A stretch of 57,631 bases of DNA from Acidobacteriota bacterium (GTDB lineage Bacteria > Acidobacteriota > Terriglobia > Terriglobales > Acidobacteriaceae), in NCBI GenBank assembly GCA_021780075.1, contig JAJXZL010000037.1:1-57631 (forward strand). Reading direction: 5' to 3'. The position numbers and the translations under genes were made by a program. Shown one piece after another: positions 16,233-24,646 of this stretch. How positions within the stretch are numbered: the stretch's first letter is position 1; each line of letters starts with the position of its first letter. Below the pieces are notes generated by a model. That model was not told the origin of the DNA. It searched no databases and worked only from the letters and a program-made list of their open reading frames with translations.

Positions 16233-16964
16233 ATGGCTCCCGCCTCCGATCCGCTTCCGGCCGATGTACTGGCCATCGCCGCACACCGCGACGACGTGGA
16301 GCAGACCTGCGGCGGGACACTGCTGCGCATGGCGGCGCGCGGTCTGCGCACCGCGATTCTGGATTTGACACAGGGCGAAGCAGGCACGCGCGGCAGCGCA
16401 GATGAGCGTGCAAGCGAAGCAGCAGAAGCGGCACGGCTGCTTGGCGTGGGCTGGCGCGATGCGCTGGATCTGCCTGACGGCGCAGTCGAAAACACGTTTG
16501 AAAATCGCATGAAGATCGTGCGCGTGCTGCGCGCGGTGCGGCCGCGCGTGGTGATTCTGCCTTACTGGCAGGCACGGCACCCGGACCATGCCACCGCGGC
16601 CACGCTGGGCTACGAGGCGTGCTTTCTTTCCGGGCTGTCCAAGGTGGATACGGGCCTGCCGCCGCATCGTCCTTTCAAGATTGTCTACGCCAGCCTGTAT
16701 GCGGATGTGCGGCCCAGCTTTGTGGTGGATATTACGCCCTTCATTGAGCAGCGGCATGCTGCGTTGATGGCGTACACGTCACAGTACGCGAGCCAGGCGG
16801 CGGGCAGCGGGCTGTTTGTGCCTCCGGAGGAGATTCGCGAGCGCACGTTTGCGGAGGCGCGCCACTACGGGCTGCTGGCCGGAGTGCGCTACGGCGAGCC
16901 TTTCGTGCAGAAGGAAGTGGGCCTGGTGGATGATCTGACGCTGCTGGCTGTGCAGTCCATCTGA
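16233..16964 (+). CDS. bshB1: Bacillithiol biosynthesis deacetylase (LmbE/PIG-L family)
   Basis: The 243-residue protein belongs to the PIG-L zinc deacetylases. Its layout matches BshB1, which deacetylates N-acetylglucosaminyl-malate to make the thiol bacillithiol: AHRDDVEQTCGG at about 17-28, LDLTQGEAGTRGS at about 43-55, HPDH at 116-119, and a C-terminal Y..YGEPF segment. The usual AHPDD motif reads AHRDD here, a Pro-to-Arg change next to a zinc ligand. Bacillithiol genes are known in acidobacteria; bshA and bshC are not in this window. It starts 5 nt after the lipoprotein gene. Confidence 0.88.
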   Translation: MAPASDPLPADVLAIAAHRDDVEQTCGGTLLRMAARGLRTAILDLTQGEAGTRGSADERASEAAEAARLLGVGWRDALDLPDGAVENTFENRMKIVRVLRAVRPRVVILPYWQARHPDHATAATLGYEACFLSGLSKVDTGLPPHRPFKIVYASLYADVRPSFVVDITPFIEQRHAALMAYTSQYASQAAGSGLFVPPEEIRERTFAEARHYGLLAGVRYGEPFVQKEVGLVDDLTLLAVQSI

Positions 16965-17001
16965 CAGGCATCAGGCAATGCAGCGGGCTCTGCTGGCAGG
17001 C

Positions 17002-17022
17002 GAATTGCTATATAAACAATTC
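17002..17022 (+). promoter_or_regulatory. Inverted repeat over an AT-rich -10-like region
   Basis: GAATTG (17002-17007) and CAATTC (17017-17022) form perfect inverted arms around CTATATAAA. This AT-rich patch lies 75 nt upstream of the methyltransferase start. A regulator bound here would overlap the likely -10. Confidence 0.35.
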
Positions 17023-17096
17023 TTCTTCAAATCCAAAACAAAATAACTTTGCGTTATGCCAAAGCTTTCTCGCACACTGAAGGCGGAGGATGGCGC

Positions 17097-17846
17097 ATGT
17101 CACAGACCTGGGATCCGCAGGCATACGGAAGAAACGGCGCATTTGTGCATGGGCTTGCCGGCGGCGTGCTGGAGTTGCTGGCCGCGCAGCCAGGCGAGCG
17201 CATTCTCGATCTGGGCTGCGGAGACGGCCAGTTGACGCAGCGGATTGCGGCAACTGGAGCAAGCGTGGCAGGTGTGGATGCCTCGCCCGAAATGGCTGCT
17301 GCGGCGCGCTCGCGCGGCATCGTGGTGGATTTAGGCGTTGCTGAATCTCTGCCGTATGAGAGCGGCAGTTTCGATGCGGTTTTCTCCAATGCGGCGTTGC
17401 ACTGGGTGCGCGATCAGGATGCGATGCTGGCAGAGGTTGCGCGCGTGCTGAGGCGTGGCGGGCGCTTTGTGGCGGAGATGGGCGGGCACGGGAACATCGC
17501 GGCGATTCGCGTGGCGCTGAGTGCCGTGCTGGAGCGGCATGGCTTTGGCGGTCGCGAGGAGAACGTGAACTACTATCCCACGCCGGACGCTTACACGCGG
17601 AGACTTGAGCGCCACGGCTTTCGGGTGGAGCAGATGACGCTGATTCCGCGTCCCACACCGCTGCCAGAGAGCGGGATGAAAGGCTGGCTCGGGACGTTTC
17701 GCCGGGGCGTGCTGGACGGACTGCCGACAGCGAAGCGTGAGGCTGTGGTGAGTGAGACGATTGCGCTGCTGACGTCCGCGCTGCGTGACGAAGACGGCAA
17801 CTGGACAGCAGACTATGTGCGCCTGCGCTTTGTCGCGCGCGTTTGA
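17097..17846 (+). CDS. SAM-dependent methyltransferase (trans-aconitate methyltransferase-like)
   Basis: The 249-residue cytoplasmic protein has a class I methyltransferase fold: motif I ILDLGCGDG near residues 35-43, VAGVDASPEM as the acidic strand-2 residue, LPYESGSFDAVFSNAALHWV as motifs for strand 4, and VLRRGGRF for strand 5. The ALHWV segment resembles Tam and related enzymes that methylate carboxylates. The ATG at 17097 has GGCGGAGGA 6 nt upstream. The gene is single and ends 13 nt from the convergent TSUP gene. The substrate is unknown. Confidence 0.8.
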   Translation: MSQTWDPQAYGRNGAFVHGLAGGVLELLAAQPGERILDLGCGDGQLTQRIAATGASVAGVDASPEMAAAARSRGIVVDLGVAESLPYESGSFDAVFSNAALHWVRDQDAMLAEVARVLRRGGRFVAEMGGHGNIAAIRVALSAVLERHGFGGREENVNYYPTPDAYTRRLERHGFRVEQMTLIPRPTPLPESGMKGWLGTFRRGVLDGLPTAKREAVVSETIALLTSALRDEDGNWTADYVRLRFVARV

Positions 17847-17859
17847 GGAATTGTGCGGC

Positions 17860-18216
17860 TTACCGCTCGAAGAGCATGCGGCCGCCGACAAGGACGAGTG
17901 TCACGGCAAAGATGCGGCGCAGCCAGATGTCAGGGATGTACTGTGCACCGGCGGCACCGATGTAACCGCCTACAAAGAAGCCGACCGCCAGCAGGGCGGC
18001 GACGCGAATATCCGCGTTGCCCTTGCGGTAGTACTCGATGAAGGCCAGCAAGCCTACGGGGGCCAGGAGCGCGCCGAGAGATGTGCCCTGTGCCTTGTGC
18101 TGGCTCATTCCGAGGAGCCAGACGAGGGCTGGAATGAACAGGATGCCCCCGCCAAGCCCGATGATGCCGGAGAAGATACCGACGATGAGACCGATGAGCA
18201 GGATGAGTAATACCAT
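17860..18216 (-). CDS. Half-size TauE/SafE (TSUP) membrane transporter
   Basis: The 118-residue protein has about four transmembrane helices and one copy of the TSUP signature (GIFSGIIGLGGGILFIPALVW near the N-terminus, then GTSLGALLAPVG). Typical TSUP anion or sulfite exporters have about 250 residues made of two such halves. This one should function as a homodimer, or with another half protein. The ATG at 18216 has GGAG 5 nt upstream and gives a normal membrane N-terminus; the open frame upstream is basic and non-conserved. The gene is complete, with no sign of a frameshift. Confidence 0.78.
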   Translation of the reverse strand: MVLLILLIGLIVGIFSGIIGLGGGILFIPALVWLLGMSQHKAQGTSLGALLAPVGLLAFIEYYRKGNADIRVAALLAVGFFVGGYIGAAGAQYIPDIWLRRIFAVTLVLVGGRMLFER

Positions 18217-18285
18217 GCACACTCCATCAGGCGCGGTGGAAGGTGCATGCCGGGCCCGTGTATCCAGCGTATACCGGGAACGGGG

Positions 18286-18311
18286 GCGTGGGCGGATGGC
18301 TCCGCCCACGC
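18286..18311 (-). terminator. Hairpin at the end of the aquaporin gene
   Basis: An 11-bp perfect stem (GCGTGGGCGGA at 18286-18296, TCCGCCCACGC at 18301-18311) with a 4-nt loop lies 24 nt past the aquaporin stop. No T-run follows it. Confidence 0.5.
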
Positions 18312-18334
18312 GATTGCATTTCAGGAGGAAGGTG

Positions 18335-19018
18335 CTATTCCGCTTCGAGCGCCTTGGTGCGGAAGAGCATGCCGGCCACTATTCCGGCGAGGCTTGGAAT
18401 GAGGAGGAAGAGCCAGACCTGCGCGAGTGCCTTGCCGCCGACCATCAGTGCGGGACCAAAGCTGCGCGCGGGGTTGACGCTGACGCCGGTGATGTGGATG
18501 CCGAAGATGTGAATGACGACGAGGGTGATTCCGATGGCGAGGCCGGCAAAGCCGGAGGGCGCGCTCTTCTGCGTGGAGCCGAGAATCACGATCACGAAGA
18601 TCAGGGTCGCCACGAATTCAAAGACGATTGCGGAGGTCATGCTGTAGCCGCCCTGGTAGCCGGCTCCCCAGCCGTCCTGGCCGAGGCCGCTGGCGCCAAT
18701 GTCGTATCCGCCGCCTACGCCGCTGATGATGATGGACAGCACCCAGGCGGCGAGGATGCCGCCGAGAAACTGCCCGACCCAGTAGCCGATCATGTCCTTG
18801 ACGGACATGCGTCCAGCGGCCCACACGCCCAGGCTGACGGCTGGATTGATGTGACAGCCGGAGATGGGGCCGATACCGTATGCGGCGCCAATGAGCGCGA
18901 ATCCGAATGCAAATGCTATGCCTACGATTCCGACTTTGTCGCCGGCAACCACTGCGGTTCCACATCCAAAAAGCACCAGAATAAAGGTGCCCACCAGTTC
19001 TGCGAGATATTTCTTCAT
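18335..19018 (-). CDS. aqpZ: Aquaporin (water channel, AqpZ-like)
   Basis: The 227-residue protein is a six-helix MIP-family channel. Both half-helix motifs are visible: HINPAVS with NPA at 58-60 and SVNPARS with NPA at 182-184. The selectivity filter histidine (H170) and arginine (R185) match water-specific AqpZ rather than the glycerol facilitator; the position matching E. coli T183 appears to be valine. A glycine-rich extracellular loop near 100-125 is longer than in E. coli AqpZ. No glycerol metabolism genes are adjacent. Confidence 0.9.
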   Translation of the reverse strand: MKKYLAELVGTFILVLFGCGTAVVAGDKVGIVGIAFAFGFALIGAAYGIGPISGCHINPAVSLGVWAAGRMSVKDMIGYWVGQFLGGILAAWVLSIIISGVGGGYDIGASGLGQDGWGAGYQGGYSMTSAIVFEFVATLIFVIVILGSTQKSAPSGFAGLAIGITLVVIHIFGIHITGVSVNPARSFGPALMVGGKALAQVWLFLLIPSLAGIVAGMLFRTKALEAE

Positions 19019-19377
19019 GGTCCCTCCGGTTGTTTGATTTGGGCCTAGCGTCCTTCCGCGTCACAGGGGCACGCATCCTCTGCGAACATTAAGCCTGCGT
19101 TCGGCAGCGGAATGAGGTTATAAGCGCAGGCAACAGAGAAGTCCGTCATTTTGCGTCCAGTAGGCGCGCACGGAGTTTTGCAGAACCAAGCGCGCAGAGT
19201 CAAGGGAAAGGTTAGTGGAGTGCAGGGGGTGGAGATGGAGGCCGGCCCGATGTGAAGCGAATCCGGTCAAATTCACAGAACGTTTGCAATTTATTTGCCT
19301 GATTGAAGTAGTCTGTTAACGGTTCCGTGCGGCCACCGCATCTGAAGTTCAAGGGCCGCCGGGTGAGGGCAGACCGG
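19019..19377. other. Gap between aquaporin and response regulator
   Basis: No gene is visible in these 359 nt. The segment nearest the regulator (about 19260-19320) is AT-rich and is the probable promoter region for the two-component pair; I see no clear Pho-box repeat. Confidence 0.4.
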
Positions 19378-20076
19378 TTGAGCCAGACAATATTTGTATT
19401 GGAAGATGACACGGATATCTCGCGGCTTGTGCAGCATCACCTTGAAGCGGCGGGTTTCGCAACGCGGTTGTTTCATACCCCCACGAACCTGATACCCGAT
19501 GCCGAGCGGCAGGCTCCGGCGCTGTTTCTTCTGGACATCATGGTGCCCGGCGGGGATGGGCTGGACGTATGCCGGAGACTGCGCAACCATCCGGGATTAT
19601 CGACAGTTCCGATCATCTTCCTGACGGCGCGTGCCGGGGAGAATGATCGGGTACTGGGCCTGGAACTGGGGGCCGATGACTACATCACCAAACCCTTTGC
19701 CACGCGCGAACTGGTGGCGCGCGTCAAGGCTGTGCTGCGCCGTTTCGAGCGGCCGACGACACCTTCGGTGATTCGCTTTGAAGACGTGATTATCGACGCC
19801 AATGCGATGCAGTTGAGGGTGCGGGGCGAGCTTAGGACGACGACAGCTACGGAGTTTCGCCTGCTGGATTATCTTGCGCGGCATCCGGGGCGGGTTTTCA
19901 ACCGCGACCATCTGCTGGACTCTGTGTGGGGCGATGCGCGTTTTGTGACTCCGCGCTCAGTGGACGTATACGTGCGCCGCATCCGTGAGAAAATCGAGAT
20001 CGACCCGGAAAACCCGCGCTATTTGAAGACGGTGCGCGGCGCGGGCTACCGCTTCGAGATTCCCAAGGGCGAATAA
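19378..20076 (+). CDS. OmpR/PhoB-type response regulator
   Basis: The 232-residue protein has an intact receiver: acidic E9-D10-D11, phosphoacceptor D53 (LLDIMVPG) and the KPF lysine of the fifth strand. A C-terminal winged-helix domain follows (FRLLDYLARHPGRVFNR, RSVDVYVRRIREKIE, VRGAGYRFE). The start is probably the TTG at 19378, with GAGGG 8 nt upstream and an N-terminus of normal length; GTG codons at 19327 or 19363 cannot be excluded. It lies 54 nt upstream of a histidine kinase of PhoR layout. No phosphate transport genes are near, so a PhoB role is only suggested. Confidence 0.9.
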   Translation: MSQTIFVLEDDTDISRLVQHHLEAAGFATRLFHTPTNLIPDAERQAPALFLLDIMVPGGDGLDVCRRLRNHPGLSTVPIIFLTARAGENDRVLGLELGADDYITKPFATRELVARVKAVLRRFERPTTPSVIRFEDVIIDANAMQLRVRGELRTTTATEFRLLDYLARHPGRVFNRDHLLDSVWGDARFVTPRSVDVYVRRIREKIEIDPENPRYLKTVRGAGYRFEIPKGE

Positions 20077-20130
20077 GAGCTGATCTGGCGTGGCCACACG
20101 CCGGGACGAGGCGGATGGGAGCGGTTTCGA

Positions 20131-21549
20131 TTGACCCGCAAAGTATTCATCAAGCTGCTTGGGCTGTTTGTGCTGTTGCAGGTGTTCCAGACGATTGCGA
20201 TGGAGCTGATCCTTCGCATTTTTATGGAGCGCGTGCCGGACGGCATGCTGCACAGGCTCGGCCACGAGGCGCTGTGGTCAGGGCTGATTGCGCTGCTGGT
20301 GGCGCTGCCCCTGGCGGCGTGGGCGGCGAGCGGCGTTACGGCGCGGCTGCAGCGCGTGGTGGATTTTGCGCGTCGCATCGCAGAGGGCGACTTGAGCGCA
20401 CGGCTGGCAGAGGCCGGTAACGACGAACTGGCAGCAATGGAAGGCGCGCTGAACCGGACCGCGGAGCGCCTGGACCTGAACTTTGCCGAGATTGAAAGCC
20501 GACGCAACGAGCTGGCCGTCATTCTGGACTCGATGCAGGAGGCGGTGGTTGCGGTGACCGCCGAGGGACAGGTGCGCTGGGCCAACGCGGTTATGCAGCG
20601 CATTGCGGGCACGCAGATTCGCGTGGGCCGTCCGCTGGTTCATTCGGTGCGCGACCCGGAACTGCTGGCGTGTGTGCGCGGCGCATTGCAGCAGGGAGAG
20701 GTTCATTGCGGCCGGGCGAGCTCACTGGCGCCGGGACGCATCTTCGAAATCAACGCGGCGTCTTTGCCATCAGGCGGAGCATTGGCCGTGCTGCACGACG
20801 TGACGCGCATTGAGGCAGCAGAGAAGTCGCGGCGCGACTTCATTGCCAACGTGAGCCACGAGTTGCGCACACCGCTCACGTCGATCCAGGGGTATGTTGA
20901 AACGCTGGTGGAGGGTCCGAAGACAAGCCCGGAGACTATGCGCGAGTTTCTGGGGATTATCCAGAAGAATGCCGCGCGCATGAATCGGCTTACAGAGGAC
21001 CTGCTGGCGCTGGCCAGCGTGGAAAGTCCGGACTACAAACTGGCAGCCCAGCCCATGCGAGCAAGCGCGCTGGTGGAGGACGCAATCGAGTCGCTGGGCG
21101 GCATCGTGGTGGATTCTGGCGTGGAACTGGAGCAGACAGGCGCGCCAGATGCGCTGGTAATGGCAGACCCGGACGCGATGAATCAAGTCTTCGGCAATCT
21201 GATTGAGAATGCGTTGAAGTATGGCAAGTCAAGCAAGCGCATTCTGGTTGGCGCGCGGGAACTGGAAGACGAGGTCGAATTTTTTGTGCAGGACTTCGGC
21301 CCCGGTATTGCTTCGGAACATCTGGAACGCATTTTCGAACGCTTCTACCGCGTGGACAAGGCGCGCTCGCGCGAGTCAGGCGGCACAGGGCTGGGGCTGG
21401 CAATTGTGAAGCACATCGTGCTGGCTCACGGCGGACGGGTGTGGGCCGAGAGCGAACTGGGCGCAGGTGCGGCGTTCCACTTTACGCTGCCGCTGGCGAG
21501 AGAGATTCCGCGGAGCGATGCGCAGCCTGCTGCGCCTTCAACGCGCTAG
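20131..21549 (+). CDS. Sensor histidine kinase of PhoR layout
   Basis: The 472-residue protein has two N-terminal transmembrane helices (about 8-30 and 49-68), a HAMP-like segment (about 70-120), a PAS-like sensor region (about 125-225), a HisKA domain with phosphorylated H243 (VSHELRTPL), and an ATP-binding domain with NALKYG, DFGPGI and GTGLGLAIVKHI. There is almost no periplasmic loop, as in PhoR, which senses through partners. The start is a TTG at 20131 with only a weak GGAG-like site. A GGCGTG/CACGCC hairpin lies in the gap after the response regulator. The pair is co-transcribed. Confidence 0.9.
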   Translation: MTRKVFIKLLGLFVLLQVFQTIAMELILRIFMERVPDGMLHRLGHEALWSGLIALLVALPLAAWAASGVTARLQRVVDFARRIAEGDLSARLAEAGNDELAAMEGALNRTAERLDLNFAEIESRRNELAVILDSMQEAVVAVTAEGQVRWANAVMQRIAGTQIRVGRPLVHSVRDPELLACVRGALQQGEVHCGRASSLAPGRIFEINAASLPSGGALAVLHDVTRIEAAEKSRRDFIANVSHELRTPLTSIQGYVETLVEGPKTSPETMREFLGIIQKNAARMNRLTEDLLALASVESPDYKLAAQPMRASALVEDAIESLGGIVVDSGVELEQTGAPDALVMADPDAMNQVFGNLIENALKYGKSSKRILVGARELEDEVEFFVQDFGPGIASEHLERIFERFYRVDKARSRESGGTGLGLAIVKHIVLAHGGRVWAESELGAGAAFHFTLPLAREIPRSDAQPAAPSTR

Positions 21550-21657
21550 GGCTGTTCACACCACATTGCGCCCACGATTCACGCGTGGATTCAAATTGAC
21601 ACGTAATCCGTCCCAGGTTGGATGGGCTGACCAGGCGGCGGGTGGCGCGGCGGTCCT

Positions 21658-23229
21658 TCAGGGAACCTTGCAGACTGCCAGCAGGTTGTTGTGCCACTGG
21701 CAGGGCAGGCCGGCCGGCTGCGGATAGGCGACGAGTACCCAGTTCACGCCGAACTCCGCTTTCAGCCGCTGGAAATCAGCCAGTTTGAAGGTGCTCCAGC
21801 CGGCCTGGGCCTCGACTTGCTTCTCCCACGCGGGCGCCAGATCGGGGATCTGCGTGACCATCGCTGTGTCCTTGATGGCATCGGCCAGTTGGCTGCGCTC
21901 GGCCAGCGCACGAAAACTGTGGTAGTCCTCTCCGGGTGCGGCGAGGTAGTTGGGGTCAAGGGCAAAATAGGCGTCGGTTGGGGTATTCCGCCGAATCCAG
22001 GCAAAAGCTTGCAGCCAAGGGTTGGTTGGCTTCATGCCGGGCAGTTCCAGATGCTGGCTGGCGCTGAAGAGTAATTGCTGCGAGGCGAACATGCCGGCAT
22101 TGATTGCCAGCAAGAAGACGGCCCAGCGCCAGACGCTGCTTTTCAGCAGGTACTTGCCCAGCAGGCAGCCGCCAATCAGCGTCATAAAGAAATAAACCAG
22201 GTGCAGGTAGCGCATGGGCTGCAGCGGGGTGAGGCGGATCAATACCGGCGAGGCGAGCATGAGCATGGCGACGGCCTGCTGAAAGACGCCATAGATGAAG
22301 ACAGCCAGAGCAAAGCGCGCCAGATTGGTTTCTGCGCGCCGTTTTGCCATGCGCCACAGGATCCAGAAAAGAAGCAGCGGAGCCAGCGCGCCCAGCCACT
22401 CGTACCACGTCCACTTGTAGAGGAAAAGATATCTTCGCGTTGTGAGGGCCTTACGCCAAGCTGGCGAGGGAGGCTCAAATATCCAGCCGAGCGGGACGGC
22501 GGCAACCAGCGAGTTGCGCCATGAGCGCGCCCACAGGTGAACGGGTTCCAGCATGGTGAGTGCGAGGATGCAGCAAAATGAGATGCCCAGGGCGGCCATG
22601 ATGGGATGCATGGCAAACGCAATCAACAGCAGGGGCAGCGCCTGCATGCGTTTGCCTGCCATGATTCTCGCGACTGCCAGCAGGATCATGGCGGTGGCCA
22701 CGGTGCGCGGATGCAAATGCTGATCGACCAGATAGAGCGCAGCGCCCGAGACCGGCAGCGTGAACATTGCGGTGACGAGTGCAACGCCCGCCCACTGCGC
22801 GCGCGCTTCTGCAAAGAGTGTGCGTGCGATGCTCCAGCAGCCGAAAACGATGAGCACGATGGACACAAATTGCCAGAGGAATTCGGCATCCGCGACCGGC
22901 ATGTGCGTCCAGCGGACGAATTGTGCCACGGAATTATCAAAGAGCGTGGCCTGGAGCTGTTCCCGGAAAAAGGCTGAGTCGTGAGGATAGAGTGCGGGGT
23001 TCACGTCTCTCTGCACGGCGGAAAGATACACGCCGTCATCTTCGAGGCCGGGGTGATAACCCATCACCACAAACCCGAGCACTGAAAACGCCAGTATGAG
23101 AAGGATATTGCGCTTGCGGAGAATTCCTACCGTGTTCAGCTTCTGCACTCCCTGTTGAGAACTCAAGCGGCTTTGTTCCTGCGCGGTCTTTCCGTAACCG
23201 GCTCGCCAGCGAAAGGCTTCAGACCGCAT
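21658..23229 (-). CDS. Polytopic membrane protein with a C-terminal soluble domain, function unknown
   Basis: The protein of about 523 residues has roughly ten hydrophobic helices, then a soluble C-terminal region starting near FAWIRRNTPTDAYFALDP. This layout is shared by GT-C-type glycosyltransferases and by unassigned bacterial membrane proteins. I see no clear catalytic motif, although a DD pair follows the first helix (GLEDDGVYLS), where GT-C enzymes carry acidic residues. The start is uncertain: ATG 23229 is given; an alternative near 23130, just before the first helix, is possible. It is divergent from a GT9 glycosyltransferase, suggesting envelope glycan work. Confidence 0.6.
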   Translation of the reverse strand: MRSEAFRWRAGYGKTAQEQSRLSSQQGVQKLNTVGILRKRNILLILAFSVLGFVVMGYHPGLEDDGVYLSAVQRDVNPALYPHDSAFFREQLQATLFDNSVAQFVRWTHMPVADAEFLWQFVSIVLIVFGCWSIARTLFAEARAQWAGVALVTAMFTLPVSGAALYLVDQHLHPRTVATAMILLAVARIMAGKRMQALPLLLIAFAMHPIMAALGISFCCILALTMLEPVHLWARSWRNSLVAAVPLGWIFEPPSPAWRKALTTRRYLFLYKWTWYEWLGALAPLLLFWILWRMAKRRAETNLARFALAVFIYGVFQQAVAMLMLASPVLIRLTPLQPMRYLHLVYFFMTLIGGCLLGKYLLKSSVWRWAVFLLAINAGMFASQQLLFSASQHLELPGMKPTNPWLQAFAWIRRNTPTDAYFALDPNYLAAPGEDYHSFRALAERSQLADAIKDTAMVTQIPDLAPAWEKQVEAQAGWSTFKLADFQRLKAEFGVNWVLVAYPQPAGLPCQWHNNLLAVCKVP

Positions 23230-23389
23230 TGTAGTGGACCCCTGCTGTGCGCGTCTTCTCCGCGCCGCTGGCCGTTGCTGCCGCGGGCACACTGCACCAT
23301 CCAGGGGATTGTCTTCGCTCGACCGGATGGTAGACTCATGCGGTAAGCTCAACGCGGAAGAATCCTGAACTGCAAAAGGGCAGCTGAAA

Positions 23390-24646
23390 ATGAAGCTTCG
23401 GACGATGCGGGCCGTTGACTACTGGATCGGCATACCGCTTTGCTTTTTGTGTACGCAGGTGGTGCGCCTGCTGGGCAGGCGCAAAGGGCCGGAGAAGCCG
23501 AGCCGCGTGCTCTTCATCGAGCTGTCAGAGATGGGCAGCACCGTGATTGCGAATCCCGCGCTGCAGAAGGCCAAGGATGCGCTGGGCGCAGAGATTTTCT
23601 TCCTTATCTTCGAGCGAAATGCCGACAGCCTTCGCCTGCTCGATACTGTTCCTGAAGCCAACATCATCACGATTCGCGAAAACAACCTGACCATGCTGGC
23701 GCTGGATTCGCTGCGCTTTCTGAGCTGGGTACGCAAGGCCAAAATTGACACGGTTGTCGATCTGGAACTGTTTTCGCGCTATTCGGGTCTGCTGACGGGT
23801 CTCTCGGGCGCACGGAGGCGTGTGGGCTTTCACCGCTTTCATGGCGAGGGGCTGTATCGCGGCGAAATGTTGACGCATCGCGTGAACTATAACGGCCATA
23901 TTCACATGGCAAAGAACTTCGTCTGCATGGTGAACGCGCTGCTTGCGCCGCAGCCGGAGGTGCCGTACTCCAAGACGCACGTCTCTGACGAAGAGATTCG
24001 CGTGCCGATGCAGCCGGTGACGGAAGAGGCCAAAGACAACGTGCGCAGCCTGGTGCGGCGGATCTTCCCAGACTACCGGCCGGACTACCACCGCATCGTG
24101 CTCATCAATCCGAACAGCTCCGAGCTGCTGCCGCAGCGGCGTTGGGATCGCGACAACTTCAGCGCTCTGGCCAGGATGGTAGTGGAGGAGTGGGACGACG
24201 CGCTGGTTCTGATTACGGGCTCACCCGGGGAGCGCGAAGAAGCGATCCTGATGCAGGACAAGATCGGCCACCCGCGCTTTCGCAGCTTTGCGGGGATGCA
24301 CAAGCTGATGGCCATTACGGCGCTCTACAACATTGCCACGGTGCTGGTGACCAACGACAGCGGTCCGGCACACTTTTCGGCGATTACGCCCATACGCTCG
24401 ATTGTGCTGTTTGGTCCCGAGACGCCGCGGCTTTATGGCAGCCTGGGGAACACGGAGTCGATTACGGCAGACCTTTCCTGCTCGCCGTGCGTGACGGCGG
24501 CGAACCAGAAGAACTCGGCCTGCAATGATCCGGTGTGCATGCGGATGATTACGCCGGAGCGCGTGCTGGCCTCAGTTCGCGCGGTGATGAACGGAGAAGA
24601 CACGCAGGCGCGCGACATGGTGCAGATTGAGGGTACGCGCTTCTAG
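23390..24646 (+). CDS. Glycosyltransferase family 9 (heptosyltransferase-like)
   Basis: The 418-residue protein has the two-domain GT-B form of LPS heptosyltransferases. Motifs are LFIELSEMGSTV and ANPALQKAK near the N-terminus, INPNSSELLPQRRW at the start of the sugar-nucleotide-binding half, and the family hallmark LVTNDSGPAHFS near residue 320. The C-terminal region has a cysteine cluster (SCSPCV, CNDPVC) that may bind metal. It is predicted to add a sugar to LPS core or a related glycan, on the cytoplasmic face. Its stop shares the CTAG tetranucleotide with that of the convergent ZIP gene. Confidence 0.85.
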   Translation: MKLRTMRAVDYWIGIPLCFLCTQVVRLLGRRKGPEKPSRVLFIELSEMGSTVIANPALQKAKDALGAEIFFLIFERNADSLRLLDTVPEANIITIRENNLTMLALDSLRFLSWVRKAKIDTVVDLELFSRYSGLLTGLSGARRRVGFHRFHGEGLYRGEMLTHRVNYNGHIHMAKNFVCMVNALLAPQPEVPYSKTHVSDEEIRVPMQPVTEEAKDNVRSLVRRIFPDYRPDYHRIVLINPNSSELLPQRRWDRDNFSALARMVVEEWDDALVLITGSPGEREEAILMQDKIGHPRFRSFAGMHKLMAITALYNIATVLVTNDSGPAHFSAITPIRSIVLFGPETPRLYGSLGNTESITADLSCSPCVTAANQKNSACNDPVCMRMITPERVLASVRAVMNGEDTQARDMVQIEGTRF

